DNA of 39,878 nt. Source: Fidelibacterota bacterium (GTDB lineage: Bacteria > Fidelibacterota > UBA8477 > JABMPR01). Under the pieces are notes generated by a model, which made no database searches, was not told where the DNA came from, and saw only the letters and a program-made list of their open reading frames with translations. Numbering within the stretch: the first letter of the stretch is position 1; the number at the start of each line of letters is the position of its first letter. The position numbers and the translations under genes were made by a program. The stretch is taken from contig JAERTJ010000090.1 of NCBI GenBank assembly GCA_016844945.1, forward strand, positions 1-39,878, in the 5' to 3' direction. Below, in pieces: positions 32,442-39,878 of the stretch.

Positions 32442-33782
32442 ATGGATAAGACAAAAAAGGGTATCTGGGGTTGGGCTATGTACGACTGGGCAAACTCGGC
32501 TTTTGCCACCACAGTCATGGCTGGCTTTTTCCCGATCTTCTTCAAGGATTATTGGAGTGCAGGTGCTGATGTCAATGTAAGTACAGCGCAATTGGGAGTA
32601 GCCAATTCCATCGCCAGTCTCATCGTCGCTTTGATGGCTCCTATCCTGGGAGCAATCGCAGATAAAGGATCTGCCAAGAAGAAATTCTTGATCTTTTTTG
32701 CTTATCTGGGTGCTTTGATGACAGCAGGGTTGTTCCTGGTTCAACAGGGCGACTGGGCGATGGCTATATTTGTTTATGTCATGGGAATCATTGGTTTTTC
32801 AGGTGCTAATATTTTTTACGATGCACTACTTCCAAGTGTTACGGATGAAAAAAATATTGATCGTGTTTCCGGTTTAGGTTTTGGAATGGGTTATCTGGGT
32901 GGGGGAGTTCTATTTGCCCTGAATGTAGCCATGACCCTCATGCCGGAAACTTTTGGTCTATCTGGTGCAGGTCAGGCAGTTCGTATATCATTTTTGTCTG
33001 TTGCTATCTGGTGGGGTCTTTTTACCCTGTTTACAATTTTCTGGGTAGAGGAAAAAAAAGTTGAAAACAGCCTGGGAGTTATAGCAACCGTTAAAGCTGG
33101 TTTTCAACAATACCTGGATACTTTCAAAAAGATTCGCCATTTGCAAACAGTGTCTATCTTCCTGCTGGCCTACTGGTTCTATATAGATGGTGTTGATACC
33201 ATCATCAGAATGGCTGTTGATTATGGTATGTCAATTGGATTTGAATCAACAGATCTCATCATTGCATTGTTGATTACCCAGTTTGTGGGATTCCCGGCAG
33301 CTATTGTTTTTGGTCGACTGGGAGAAAAATGGGGCGTTCGTAAATCTATCTATCTGGCTATTTTTGCCTATATCATCATCACCTTCTGGGGTGTCTTGAT
33401 GACCAAGCCCATCGAATTTTATTTATTAGCCATTGCCATTGGGCTGGTGCAGGGTGGTATTCAGGCATTGAGCCGTTCATATTACTCTCGCCTCATTCCC
33501 AAAGGGCAGGAAGGTGAGTTTTACGGTTTTTACAATATGCTGGGCAAATTTGCTGCAATCCTGGGTCCTCTGCTCATTGGTGTAGTTGGTCTAACCATTA
33601 AAGGCACACTGGGACCATTGGCGAATACACCTGAGCAAATGGAAGCCATTGGACAAGTTGCCTCTCGGTGGGGTATCGGTTCAGTCGTTATCCTGTTTGT
33701 CATCGGTGCAATCTTATTCAAATTTGTTGATGAAGAAGAGGGTAAGCGAGAAGCCAAGTATATCGAAGAACACAGCAGTTAA
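32442..33782 (+). CDS. UMF1-family (Atg22-like) MFS permease
   Basis: A 446-residue inner-membrane transporter with about twelve helices. The N-terminal WGWAMYDWANSAFATTVMAGFFPIFF block and the motif GIQALSRSYYSRLIPKGQEG with EFYGFYNMLGKFAAILGP are diagnostic of the UMF1/BtlA-like family. Bacterial substrates are mostly untested; the eukaryotic relative Atg22 exports amino acids from vacuoles. GGAGG lies ~8 bases before ATG. It is the last gene before a strong terminator. Its position suggests movement of a murein-derived amino acid, peptide or sugar (inference). Confidence 0.9.
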   Translation: MDKTKKGIWGWAMYDWANSAFATTVMAGFFPIFFKDYWSAGADVNVSTAQLGVANSIASLIVALMAPILGAIADKGSAKKKFLIFFAYLGALMTAGLFLVQQGDWAMAIFVYVMGIIGFSGANIFYDALLPSVTDEKNIDRVSGLGFGMGYLGGGVLFALNVAMTLMPETFGLSGAGQAVRISFLSVAIWWGLFTLFTIFWVEEKKVENSLGVIATVKAGFQQYLDTFKKIRHLQTVSIFLLAYWFYIDGVDTIIRMAVDYGMSIGFESTDLIIALLITQFVGFPAAIVFGRLGEKWGVRKSIYLAIFAYIIITFWGVLMTKPIEFYLLAIAIGLVQGGIQALSRSYYSRLIPKGQEGEFYGFYNMLGKFAAILGPLLIGVVGLTIKGTLGPLANTPEQMEAIGQVASRWGIGSVVILFVIGAILFKFVDEEEGKREAKYIEEHSS

Positions 33783-33803
33783 TTAGTTCTCAATGGATCA
33801 TAG

Positions 33804-33835
33804 AAATGCCCTGGAGCGCTCCAGGGCATTTTTTT
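33804..33835 (+). terminator. Rho-independent terminator after UMF1 permease
   Basis: AAATGCCCTGGAGC (33804-33817) pairs perfectly with GCTCCAGGGCATTT (33818-33831), followed by further T residues to 33835. The perfect self-complementary stem with a T tract marks the end of the murein-related locus. Confidence 0.92.
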
Positions 33836-33938
33836 ATCAACTCCCTCACATCATTATCCGGGTCACACATGAATCTCCCTTAAATGAATCTGTCCAGTGT
33901 TCATCATTGATAGTTATTTCTGTGCCCTTTTGTATGTT

Positions 33939-33946
33939 TATATTTG
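33939..33946 (+). promoter_or_regulatory. TATATTTG promoter-like octamer
   Basis: The same octamer occurs at 20929-20936 and fits the Bacteroidetes-type TAnnTTTG element (also close to a TATAAT -10). It lies 22 bases before the DUF971 start and 104 bases after a terminator, where a promoter is expected. I see no good upstream element at normal spacing. Confidence 0.4.
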
Positions 33947-33967
33947 GGTCGAAAGGATTCAAGTGAA

Positions 33968-34288
33968 ATGAAAATATTGGAAATAGTCCATCTCCCTGTC
34001 GGTGTAGCAATTCGTTGGGATGACGGAGATGAATCATTGATTGATTTTAAAAAATTACGAGATGCATGTCCCTGCGCAAATTGTTCAGGGGAGAGTGATC
34101 TCTTCGGTAATAAAACCTTTGGTCTGCCAATGCTAAAATCAGTAAAAACCTATGAATTAGTTTCTTTCCATTGGGTAGGACACTATGCGATTCAATTCAC
34201 CTGGGCAGACAGGCATGATGCAGGTATTTACACCTTGGCTTTGTTGAAAGCATTAGGGGCCCCAGACGAGAGTGAAGATGACCACTAA
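33968..34288 (+). CDS. DUF971 domain protein
   Basis: A 106-residue protein. ATG 33968 gives the usual family start MKILEIVHLPVGVAIRWDDG; AAAGGA is ~10 bases upstream. The domain is the one found at the N-terminus of gamma-butyrobetaine hydroxylase. RDACPCANCSGE supplies the zinc-type Cys residues, and ELVSFHWVGHYAIQFTWAD plus GIYTLALLKAL complete it. Stand-alone bacterial members are linked to Fe-S or metal handling, but the role is unproven. It overlaps the next gene by 11 bases. Confidence 0.88.
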   Translation: MKILEIVHLPVGVAIRWDDGDESLIDFKKLRDACPCANCSGESDLFGNKTFGLPMLKSVKTYELVSFHWVGHYAIQFTWADRHDAGIYTLALLKALGAPDESEDDH

Positions 34289-34517
34289 AGCCGAGTCAAA
34301 TCTTTTCCCTCGAATTTTAATCGCTATTCTGGTGGTTACCGGGAGCATCACTCTACATCGTATCATTTATGATATCATGCAAGGGGAGACGGTATCTCTG
34401 TTCCAAAAGATGCTTGCTGGGAGTATCATCCTGGTGCTTCTCATGACATTGGCCTATGTCATTGTTCAACGAATAGAAATGCGAAAAACGGAAAAATTCA
34501 GGAGAGAAAAATGGTAG
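34278..34517 (+). CDS. Small two-helix membrane protein
   Basis: A 79-residue protein starting at ATG 34278 (GTG 34272 is an alternative). Two hydrophobic segments, ILIAILVVTGSITLH (~13-28) and MLAGSIILVLLMTLAYVIV (~45-63), are followed by a basic tail QRIEMRKTEKFRREKW. No family recognised. It is sandwiched by overlaps with DUF971 and YbjQ, which supports real translation. Confidence 0.65.
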   Translation: MTTKAESNLFPRILIAILVVTGSITLHRIIYDIMQGETVSLFQKMLAGSIILVLLMTLAYVIVQRIEMRKTEKFRREKW

Positions 34518-34825
34518 CATGGTACACAACTGAAACAATCGCCGGGGAAAAAATCTCCCAGCACCTTGGTGTGGCAACCGGGAGTACAATCCGAGCCAGA
34601 AATGTAGGCAGGGATATTGTAGCAGGGTTAAGAACCCTGATTGGTGGAGAGGTTCCAGAATATACTGAAATGATGGCACATGCCCGCAACCAGGCTATTG
34701 AACGTATGCAGCAGAAGGCACAGGAGATGGGGGCTGATGCCATCGTTGGTGTACGTTTCTCAACAGCAATGATTATGCAGGGTACTGCAGAAGTCATGGC
34801 ATTTGGTACGGCAGTCAAACTCTAG
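34511..34825 (+). CDS. YbjQ family protein (putative heavy-metal-binding domain)
   Basis: A 104-residue protein of the UPF0145/YbjQ family, normally about 105 residues and pentameric in crystal structures. Motifs are IAGEKISQHLGVATGSTIRA, RNVGRDIVAGLRTLIGGE, ARNQAIERM and ADAIVGVRF. AGGAGAG precedes ATG 34511, and the gene overlaps the small membrane protein by 7 bases. The metal-binding label is historical; the biochemical role is unknown. Confidence 0.92.
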   Translation: MVAWYTTETIAGEKISQHLGVATGSTIRARNVGRDIVAGLRTLIGGEVPEYTEMMAHARNQAIERMQQKAQEMGADAIVGVRFSTAMIMQGTAEVMAFGTAVKL

Positions 34826-34834
34826 ACCCTTCGT

Positions 34835-35473
34835 TTGTCACAACGTTCAGATATAGATAAATACGATGGAATCGTGACGCCTAAACGTCTGGAAACTATC
34901 CAGCGTGTTGTCAATCATCGCCAGCTTGATCTTACCCTGGTCATGGAGAATATCCATGACCCCCATAATGTTGGCGCTATTTTTCGTTCTGCAGATGCCA
35001 TTGGTATGGATGAATTGCAGTTGCTTTACACCATTGAAAGCTTCCCAACAGTCCACCCAAAAGTAACAACAGGGAGTGGAAAATGGATCAAACAGAATAA
35101 ATACACTGAGCCGGAGAGACTGGCCAACAACCTGAGAGCAAAGGGATATAAGATCTACACCACCCACTTGTCGAAGGATGCAGTTTCAATTCATGATGTT
35201 GACTGGACCCTACCGTCCGCCATTGTCATGGGAAACGAACACAGGGGTGTTTCATCTGAAATGACAGAATTGGCTGACCATAATATTTTGATTCCCATGT
35301 TCGGGATGGTGGAGAGCTTGAACGTATCCGTCGCCACAGCTGTGATCCTTTTTGAAGCCTGTAGGCAACGAATCGAAGCAGGTAAATACCCCAATGCTGA
35401 CCTGGATTCTGAATGGATAGCCCAGATGACAGACGAGTGGGTTCACATTAACTTCAAAAAGAAAGGCTCGTGA
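34835..35473 (+). CDS. trmH: TrmH/SpoU family RNA 2'-O-methyltransferase
   Basis: A 212-residue SPOUT methyltransferase that uses SAM to methylate a ribose 2'-OH, probably Gm18 of tRNA. Motif 1 is NIHDPHNVGAIFRSADAIG with the catalytic Arg, motif 2 is VMGNEHRGVS, and motif 3 is IPMFGMVESLNVSVATAV, together forming the trefoil knot. VTPKRLETIQRVVNHRQLDL aligns with the E. coli TrmH N-terminus. The start is uncertain: TTG 34835 lacks a ribosome site, and GTG 34874 would fit the E. coli-like N-terminus. The same frame continues beyond TGA 35471 into a receiver domain. Confidence 0.9.
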   Translation: MSQRSDIDKYDGIVTPKRLETIQRVVNHRQLDLTLVMENIHDPHNVGAIFRSADAIGMDELQLLYTIESFPTVHPKVTTGSGKWIKQNKYTEPERLANNLRAKGYKIYTTHLSKDAVSIHDVDWTLPSAIVMGNEHRGVSSEMTELADHNILIPMFGMVESLNVSVATAVILFEACRQRIEAGKYPNADLDSEWIAQMTDEWVHINFKKKGS

Positions 35474-35866
35474 ATCATCCATAAACCTAGTGACATACTA
35501 AAGGGCACAATTCTTCTTGCTGATGATGAAGAATCAATTCAGGTCGTAGGCAAACGGATGCTGGATAAAATTGGCTATCGTTCACTGGTTGCCAGAGATG
35601 GAATTGAGGCAGTAGAAATATTTAAACAATATATGAGCGAGATAGTCCTGGTGCTTCTGGATTTATCCATGCCTTATTTGAATGGTGTGGAGGTCTTTCA
35701 AAAAATGCAGGGAATTGATCCCGATGTAAGGGTCATTTTATGTAGTGGATTCACCGAAGAGGATGCCATTAACGAATTTTCTGATCAGAAACTAGCTGGC
35801 TTTTTACACAAACCTTTTACTTATAATGATCTCAAAGAAAAAATTGAACTTATTCTCGGGCAATAA
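35474..35866 (+). CDS. Orphan receiver domain without a standard start codon
   Basis: A complete response-regulator receiver: LLADDEES acidic pair, phospho-acceptor Asp in VLLDLSMPYLNG, Ser in ILCSGF and Lys in LHKPF. No output domain follows. The first ATG, 35558, would delete the acidic pair, so the true start is upstream, where only ATC 35474 (AAAGG 7 bases before), ATA 35495 or ATT 35510 (AAAGGG 4 bases before) are available. The frame is the same as TrmH and begins directly after its TGA. The LKGTILLADDEE entry resembles the C-terminal receiver of hybrid histidine kinases, so it may be a detached fragment. Extent given from the stop codon; start unresolved. Confidence 0.65.
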   Translation: MIHKPSDILKGTILLADDEESIQVVGKRMLDKIGYRSLVARDGIEAVEIFKQYMSEIVLVLLDLSMPYLNGVEVFQKMQGIDPDVRVILCSGFTEEDAINEFSDQKLAGFLHKPFTYNDLKEKIELILGQ

Positions 35867-35962
35867 GTGCCGAATCGGTTTGATTTGATCAATCACTTAC
35901 GAAACAATTACCCGTACGTTGGGATCACCACCTAATTGGACAAACCAAATTCATTAAGTACC

Positions 35963-35996
35963 CTCACTGGAGTGAGTATTGCTGTTTGAATCAAAC
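35963..35996. promoter_or_regulatory. Two adjacent palindromes before the propeller gene
   Basis: CTCACT-GG-AGTGAG (35963-35976) and GTTTGA-A-TCAAAC (35984-35996) lie 8 bases apart, 18 bases before the next start. They are typical in size for regulator binding sites; the owner is unknown. The rest of the 148-base gap shows nothing else. Confidence 0.35.
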
Positions 35997-36014
35997 ATTT
36001 ACAGGAGTTGAATT

Positions 36015-37016
36015 TTGCACAGAGCCATCAACGCGATCCAGTACTACAGGGTATCTCAAATTCTGTCAAGAACATTAAACTTTGGTTTATTGATTTGCCT
36101 GCTGCTTATGAATGCAGCATCTGGGCAGGCGGCTGATCAAGAACAACCTGCTTATGATAAGCTAGCGTTTATAGCCGCCGAAGATGGGCGTGATGCTATC
36201 TTCTTGAGAATTAACGGTCTTATCCACACCATATTTAATTGTGAGTACGAAAATGAAATCATCTTGACACCCTCTGTGAGTGCAGATGGTGAGTACATAA
36301 CCTTCGTCGTTGATAATGGACGGAACGAACGGGCACTGCATCTACTTGGACCCATCAAGGAGAGGAAGGGGAAGTGGTTCGCAGCAGACAAGATTGTTCT
36401 TATGACCAGAGGCGGCGCATGGCCACTATATGCAGGGAATGATTCTTTTTACTTAACGCTACCTTTCGATGCTACGATGCAGGTTACTTCCTTGCCCAAT
36501 GTCTACAGTTTACAGAATGATGAGCTAACCCAAATCACTGATAATTCTGGTAATTCTAAACATATTTTACCTCTGCTAGCTCCTCGCGGCGATTTTTTAG
36601 TTTATCGCGAATTGCTCACCACTGTTCAAAGTGATGATGAGGTCCAGGGACCCCAGTCGATCATGTTGAATTTGAAAACAGGTGAGAGTGAGGCTCATTT
36701 CGTCCATCAATCAATATTCATGGAACAATGGGCGAGCAACAATGAAATCCTCATTTCTACTGGGTCAGGTCAGCAGGGTGGAACCAGAATTTATTCACTC
36801 TATGATCCAGCATTCAAAAACTCACGGGAAATCTATCGCAATGTATGCAGACAGGGGAGCATTTCTGAAGATATGAGATATCTGGCGACCATTCGCTCAG
36901 TCCCTGCTGGCAGTGGTCAATACGACATCATTGTTACCGATCTGGAGTCTACTCAAGAAGTCAATATTACTCAATCAACGAATCAGAGTGAGAGCCTCAT
37001 TGGTTGGTTAAAATAG
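36015..37016 (+). CDS. Secreted beta-propeller-like protein of unknown function
   Basis: A 333-residue protein starting at TTG 36015, 7 bases after AGGAG. An N-terminal signal (FGLLICLLLMNAASGQA, cleavage likely before ADQ) exports it. The body has repeating strand patterns of the TolB/WD40-like kind: DKLAFIAAEDGRDAIFL, SADGEYITFVVDN, APRGDFLVYREL and SEDMRYLATIRS. Four to six blades are likely. Such domains usually bind proteins or sugars in the periplasm. No enzyme motif seen. It stands alone between gaps, so its partner is not indicated. Confidence 0.65.
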   Translation: MHRAINAIQYYRVSQILSRTLNFGLLICLLLMNAASGQAADQEQPAYDKLAFIAAEDGRDAIFLRINGLIHTIFNCEYENEIILTPSVSADGEYITFVVDNGRNERALHLLGPIKERKGKWFAADKIVLMTRGGAWPLYAGNDSFYLTLPFDATMQVTSLPNVYSLQNDELTQITDNSGNSKHILPLLAPRGDFLVYRELLTTVQSDDEVQGPQSIMLNLKTGESEAHFVHQSIFMEQWASNNEILISTGSGQQGGTRIYSLYDPAFKNSREIYRNVCRQGSISEDMRYLATIRSVPAGSGQYDIIVTDLESTQEVNITQSTNQSESLIGWLK

Positions 37017-37025
37017 AGTTATTCG

Positions 37026-37118
37026 ATGAAATTATCCTTCATCAAAGGCGAATTATCTCAAGTGCAAACAGACCGGGATGCCTCTCTGATACAAGTGCCT
37101 GAACCATGGGCTAAATAA
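37026..37118 (+). CDS. Possible 30-residue small protein
   Basis: ATG 37026 opens a frame of 30 residues (MKLSFIKGELSQVQTDRDAS... ending PEPWAK) 9 bases after the propeller gene, with AGAG as a weak ribosome site. Composition is protein-like, but nothing else supports it. It lies in a 211-base gap before the lysine genes that otherwise shows only a TTGACA (37138-37143) without a partner -10. Confidence 0.15.
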   Translation: MKLSFIKGELSQVQTDRDASLIQVPEPWAK

Positions 37119-37227
37119 TCCATCTCTGAGCTACTTTTTGACAGCATAAACCTTGAGATGCCTGCCCCCTAAATTATATTGCACAGCTTTACTATGTATG
37201 ACTTTAAAAGATAGGAAATTCGCGCTG

Positions 37228-38526
37228 ATGTCTGCCAAAATTGGAATCATTGCTGAGCATAAACCTGGTGAAGGAAGAATCCCCCTAACTCCTTCACAGA
37301 TCGTGCATCTGCTTCAAGAAAACCCTGAACTCTCAATTACTGTACAACCTTCAACACAACGTACGTTTGCGGATGATGAATTTGAATCATCTAACATCAA
37401 TATGTCATCAGATTTGTCCCACGCCAATCTTGTCATGGCGGTAAAAGAAATAGATGTGAAAGATATTCACAGTGGACAAGCCTATTTGTATTTCTCCCAT
37501 ACCATCAAAGGCCAGGATTACAATATGCCCATGCTGCAGCATATTCTGGATGTAGGCGCTACGCTATTGGACTATGAGCTGATCCGTGACAGTCAGGATC
37601 GTCGCCTAGTGTTCTTTGGTCGCCATGCAGGTCTTGCAGGAATGGTGAATACACTCTGGTCCTATGGTCAGCGCTTGAAAGTATTAGGGATCGACAGTCC
37701 CTTTCTACAGATTCGCCAAGCTCAGGATTATAAGGATCTAGAGGAAATTAATATTTCTCTTCAAATCCTTGGAACTGAAATCAGTCGCTGGATGGCGGAT
37801 AAACCTGCTGTTGTCATTGGTGTAACAGGCTATGGAAACGTTTCAAAGGGCGCCCAGGAAATTCTGGATAATCTTCCAATGACTCACATCACACCTGAAG
37901 AATTGTTAAATGCTAATCTCGAGCACTACACCGGACAACTGATCCAGGTGGTGTTCGAAGAAAAGGATATGTTTGAACCCATAGATCCTCAAGGTGTGTT
38001 CGATTTGCAGGATTATTTTGATCACCCTGAAAAATATCAGGCAAAGTTTAATCCCTATCTTAGTCAAATGAATATATTGGTCAATTGCATTTATTGGGAT
38101 ACGCCTTATCCGCGCTTGATCACAACTGACGAAATTAAATCTCACTATAAAGTAAATCCATCCCTTCTGGTTGTGGGTGATATCACCTGCGATATCGATG
38201 GTGCTATCCAGTTCAACACAGGCTCGACATTGAGCCCGGACCCAAGTTTTGTGTACGATGTTGAAACAGGAGAACGCAAAATGGGTTTTCAGGGAACAGG
38301 ACCTGTGGTCATGGCCGTTGATAATTTGCCAACTGAACTTCCCCGTGAAGCTTCAGAAGTATTTGGTGAAGCGCTGATGCCTTTTGTTGTAGCTATGGCT
38401 GGTTGCGACTACTCGAAATCTTTTGAGCTGCTTGAACTACCTCCAGAAGTAAAAAAGGCTGTGATCGCCCATGGCGGTGAACTCGCCCCAGATTTTGACT
38501 ACTTGAAGAAATATTTGAAAGATTGA
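37228..38526 (+). CDS. Lysine-ketoglutarate reductase (saccharopine dehydrogenase, lysine-forming)
   Basis: A 432-residue protein related to the LKR half of the animal/plant bifunctional enzyme. It condenses L-lysine with 2-oxoglutarate to saccharopine (or runs backward). ATG 37228 gives the family start MSAKIGIIAEHKPGEGRIPLTP, an AlaDH/PNT-type N-terminal domain; upstream starts add atypical residues. HAGLAGMVNTLWSYGQRL matches the conserved LKR segment. The nucleotide-binding loop VIGVTGYGNVSKGAQEIL is at ~194-212. GDITCDIDGAIQFNTGSTL is also conserved. It sits directly against the second pathway enzyme, so the two steps are coupled. Confidence 0.9.
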   Translation: MSAKIGIIAEHKPGEGRIPLTPSQIVHLLQENPELSITVQPSTQRTFADDEFESSNINMSSDLSHANLVMAVKEIDVKDIHSGQAYLYFSHTIKGQDYNMPMLQHILDVGATLLDYELIRDSQDRRLVFFGRHAGLAGMVNTLWSYGQRLKVLGIDSPFLQIRQAQDYKDLEEINISLQILGTEISRWMADKPAVVIGVTGYGNVSKGAQEILDNLPMTHITPEELLNANLEHYTGQLIQVVFEEKDMFEPIDPQGVFDLQDYFDHPEKYQAKFNPYLSQMNILVNCIYWDTPYPRLITTDEIKSHYKVNPSLLVVGDITCDIDGAIQFNTGSTLSPDPSFVYDVETGERKMGFQGTGPVVMAVDNLPTELPREASEVFGEALMPFVVAMAGCDYSKSFELLELPPEVKKAVIAHGGELAPDFDYLKKYLKD

Positions 38527-39852
38527 ATGGACCCTATGGCTAAACGTGTATTGATTCTTGGGGCTGGACTGGTTTCTCAGCCAATTATTGACTACCTATT
38601 TAAACATACTGATTTTGAACTCACAGTTGCAGATATCCGTGAAGAAAATGCAAAGCAGGCGATTGGCAATCATGCCAGGGGAAAAGCTGCAACCCTTGAT
38701 GTGAATGATGCTGAACTTCTTGGGAAGCTGGTGTCAGATTCTGACCTGGTGGTCTCCCTCTTACCTTACACACTTCACAGCGTTGTAGCTGAGCATTGTC
38801 TGAATGCTGAGAAGCATATGGTGAATGCCTCCTATGTTTCACCAGAAATGCAGGCTTTCAATGACGCTGCAGCTAAAAAAGGCTTATTATTCCTGTGTGA
38901 AATCGGTCTCGACCCCGGCATAGATCATATGTCTGCCATGCAGATCATCCATGATGTTCAGTCCAGGGGGGGGAAGGTCACAGAATTTATTTCTGTCTGT
39001 GGTGGTTTACCTGCGCCAGATGCTAATAACAATCCCTTTGGTTATAAATTTTCATGGAGTCCAAAAGGGGTCTTACTGGCAGGAAATAATTCTGCCCGTT
39101 ACATAGATAAAGGTACCCTGAAAGAAATCAGTGCAGATGACTTGTTCCATTCGACAACTCCAATGGAAATCGAAGGTCGGAACTTTGAGGCTTATCCCAA
39201 CCGGGATTCAACATCCTATGAACAAGTATATGGACTCGAAGGAATAGACCTTCTCATGCGTGGCACTCTGAGGTACGCAGGGTGGCATAAGCTTATTCTG
39301 GCAATGAAAGCTCTAAAGCTAATCTCTGATTTTCCCTTATCTGCCGGCAAGTATAGTAATGCTGGGATATTAGCGCAGATCAATAATCTGAATCAAGATT
39401 CAATTCGAAGCGAAATTGCAGAAAAGTTAGACTTACCCACAGACGGTGAGGTGTTAAAAGCCCTGGAATGGTTGGGGCTATTTGATGAGACAACTGAAGA
39501 ATATGAAGCCACCACAGTGATTGATGTGATTGCTGATCTTATGAATATGAAAATGGGCTATGCAGAGGGTGAACGGGATATGGTGGCACTTCAGCACCAG
39601 TTTAAGGCTGTCTTCAGTGATCATGAGGAAACGATAACATCCACGCTCTTTGACTATGGAATTCCAAATGGCAATAGCTCCATGGCTCGAACCGTGTCCT
39701 TACCCCTGGCAATTGCTGTCAAACTAATACTTCAGGGAAAAATAGATTTAACGGGTGTTCAGATTCCAGTGAGTCCGGTTATATATGAACCCGTTCTTGA
39801 AGAGCTTAGAACATTGGGCATCGCCTTTACCGAAGAACTGATTAAGAATTAA
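38527..39852 (+). CDS. Saccharopine dehydrogenase (NAD+, L-glutamate-forming)
   Basis: A 441-residue cytoplasmic enzyme that splits saccharopine to 2-aminoadipate semialdehyde and glutamate. The Rossmann motif is VLILGAGLVSQPIIDYL (8-24, glycine loop GAGLVS). SLLPYTLHSVVAEHCLN, HMVNASYVSPEMQAF and CEIGLDPGIDHMSAMQII are the central signature of the family. ATG 38527 begins at the base after the previous stop; ATG 38536 is an alternative. Together with the upstream gene this forms the saccharopine route, used for lysine breakdown or, in reverse, for aminoadipate-type synthesis. Glutamate mutase-type or aminoadipate genes are not present to decide direction. Confidence 0.95.
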   Translation: MDPMAKRVLILGAGLVSQPIIDYLFKHTDFELTVADIREENAKQAIGNHARGKAATLDVNDAELLGKLVSDSDLVVSLLPYTLHSVVAEHCLNAEKHMVNASYVSPEMQAFNDAAAKKGLLFLCEIGLDPGIDHMSAMQIIHDVQSRGGKVTEFISVCGGLPAPDANNNPFGYKFSWSPKGVLLAGNNSARYIDKGTLKEISADDLFHSTTPMEIEGRNFEAYPNRDSTSYEQVYGLEGIDLLMRGTLRYAGWHKLILAMKALKLISDFPLSAGKYSNAGILAQINNLNQDSIRSEIAEKLDLPTDGEVLKALEWLGLFDETTEEYEATTVIDVIADLMNMKMGYAEGERDMVALQHQFKAVFSDHEETITSTLFDYGIPNGNSSMARTVSLPLAIAVKLILQGKIDLTGVQIPVSPVIYEPVLEELRTLGIAFTEELIKN

Positions 39853-39878
39853 ATAGATAATGAACAGTCAATTGATTC

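Noticed and set aside
35471..35473. Selenocysteine or programmed read-through at the TrmH TGA
   Set aside because: No hairpin of the selenocysteine kind follows and the next base is A, not the leaky C; an alternative start or fragment is simpler.
39860..39878. Start of another gene at the right edge (MNSQLI)
   Set aside because: Only six codons and no clear ribosome site; too little to call.

Overview
The window is chromosomal DNA from a Gram-negative bacterium, most likely of the FCB superphylum (Bacteroidetes-Marinimicrobia relatives). A secreted chitinase-like protein carries a C-terminal sorting domain of the type IX secretion kind (YPNPFN...VELFNLKGQMV...GVYILRV). A TPR lipoprotein begins CAYYNTFYN, and AmpG-like and UMF1-like permeases sit beside peptidoglycan hydrolases. 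Marinimicrobia is my best guess, but this is inference from gene style, not a search. Gene density is high, almost everything from 2134 onward is on the + strand, and many neighbours overlap by 1 to 29 bases, so long operons are expected. Non-ATG starts are frequent: TTG, GTG, one well supported CTG, and two genes with no standard start at all.

Layout. 1-2030 (- strand): a MarR regulator, a DoxX-like membrane protein, an intact pirin and a broken second pirin, probably one stress-response operon. 2134-10054: a sirtuin with the class III (acyl-removing) Tyr/Arg motif, a TPR lipoprotein, CDP-diglyceride synthase, then a dipeptide-type ABC importer (binding protein and two permeases, no ATPase here). 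10111-17001: a seven-gene cluster made of a MutL-family ASKHA ATPase, a sandwich-hybrid/KOW-like protein, a small conserved protein with a CTG start, and four membrane or membrane-anchored proteins of unknown function. I regard this as the best candidate for an undescribed system. 17040-19178: an ABC-2 type exporter pair and a nucleoside 2-deoxyribosyltransferase-like protein. 19343-20773: HU, a strong terminator, and alanine racemase.

21064-33782 looks like a peptidoglycan scavenging or turnover locus. It holds a two-domain glycosyltransferase, a BadF-type sugar kinase, a SpoIID/LytB protein without a signal peptide, two NamZ-type (DUF1343) exo-muramidase lipoproteins flanking a secreted GH18 protein, an AmpG-like permease with a large extracytoplasmic insert, and a UMF1-family permease, ending at a near-perfect terminator. 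The suggested flow is: the GH18 and NamZ enzymes trim murein glycans outside the inner membrane, the permeases import products, and the kinase phosphorylates the amino sugar. Alanine racemase lies just upstream.

33968-37016 holds small housekeeping genes (DUF971, a small membrane protein, YbjQ, TrmH), an orphan receiver domain with no standard start codon, and a secreted beta-propeller-like protein. 37228-39852 encodes the two saccharopine-pathway enzymes (lysine-ketoglutarate reductase and saccharopine dehydrogenase) as adjacent separate genes. No tRNA, rRNA, CRISPR array or insertion sequence was recognised.
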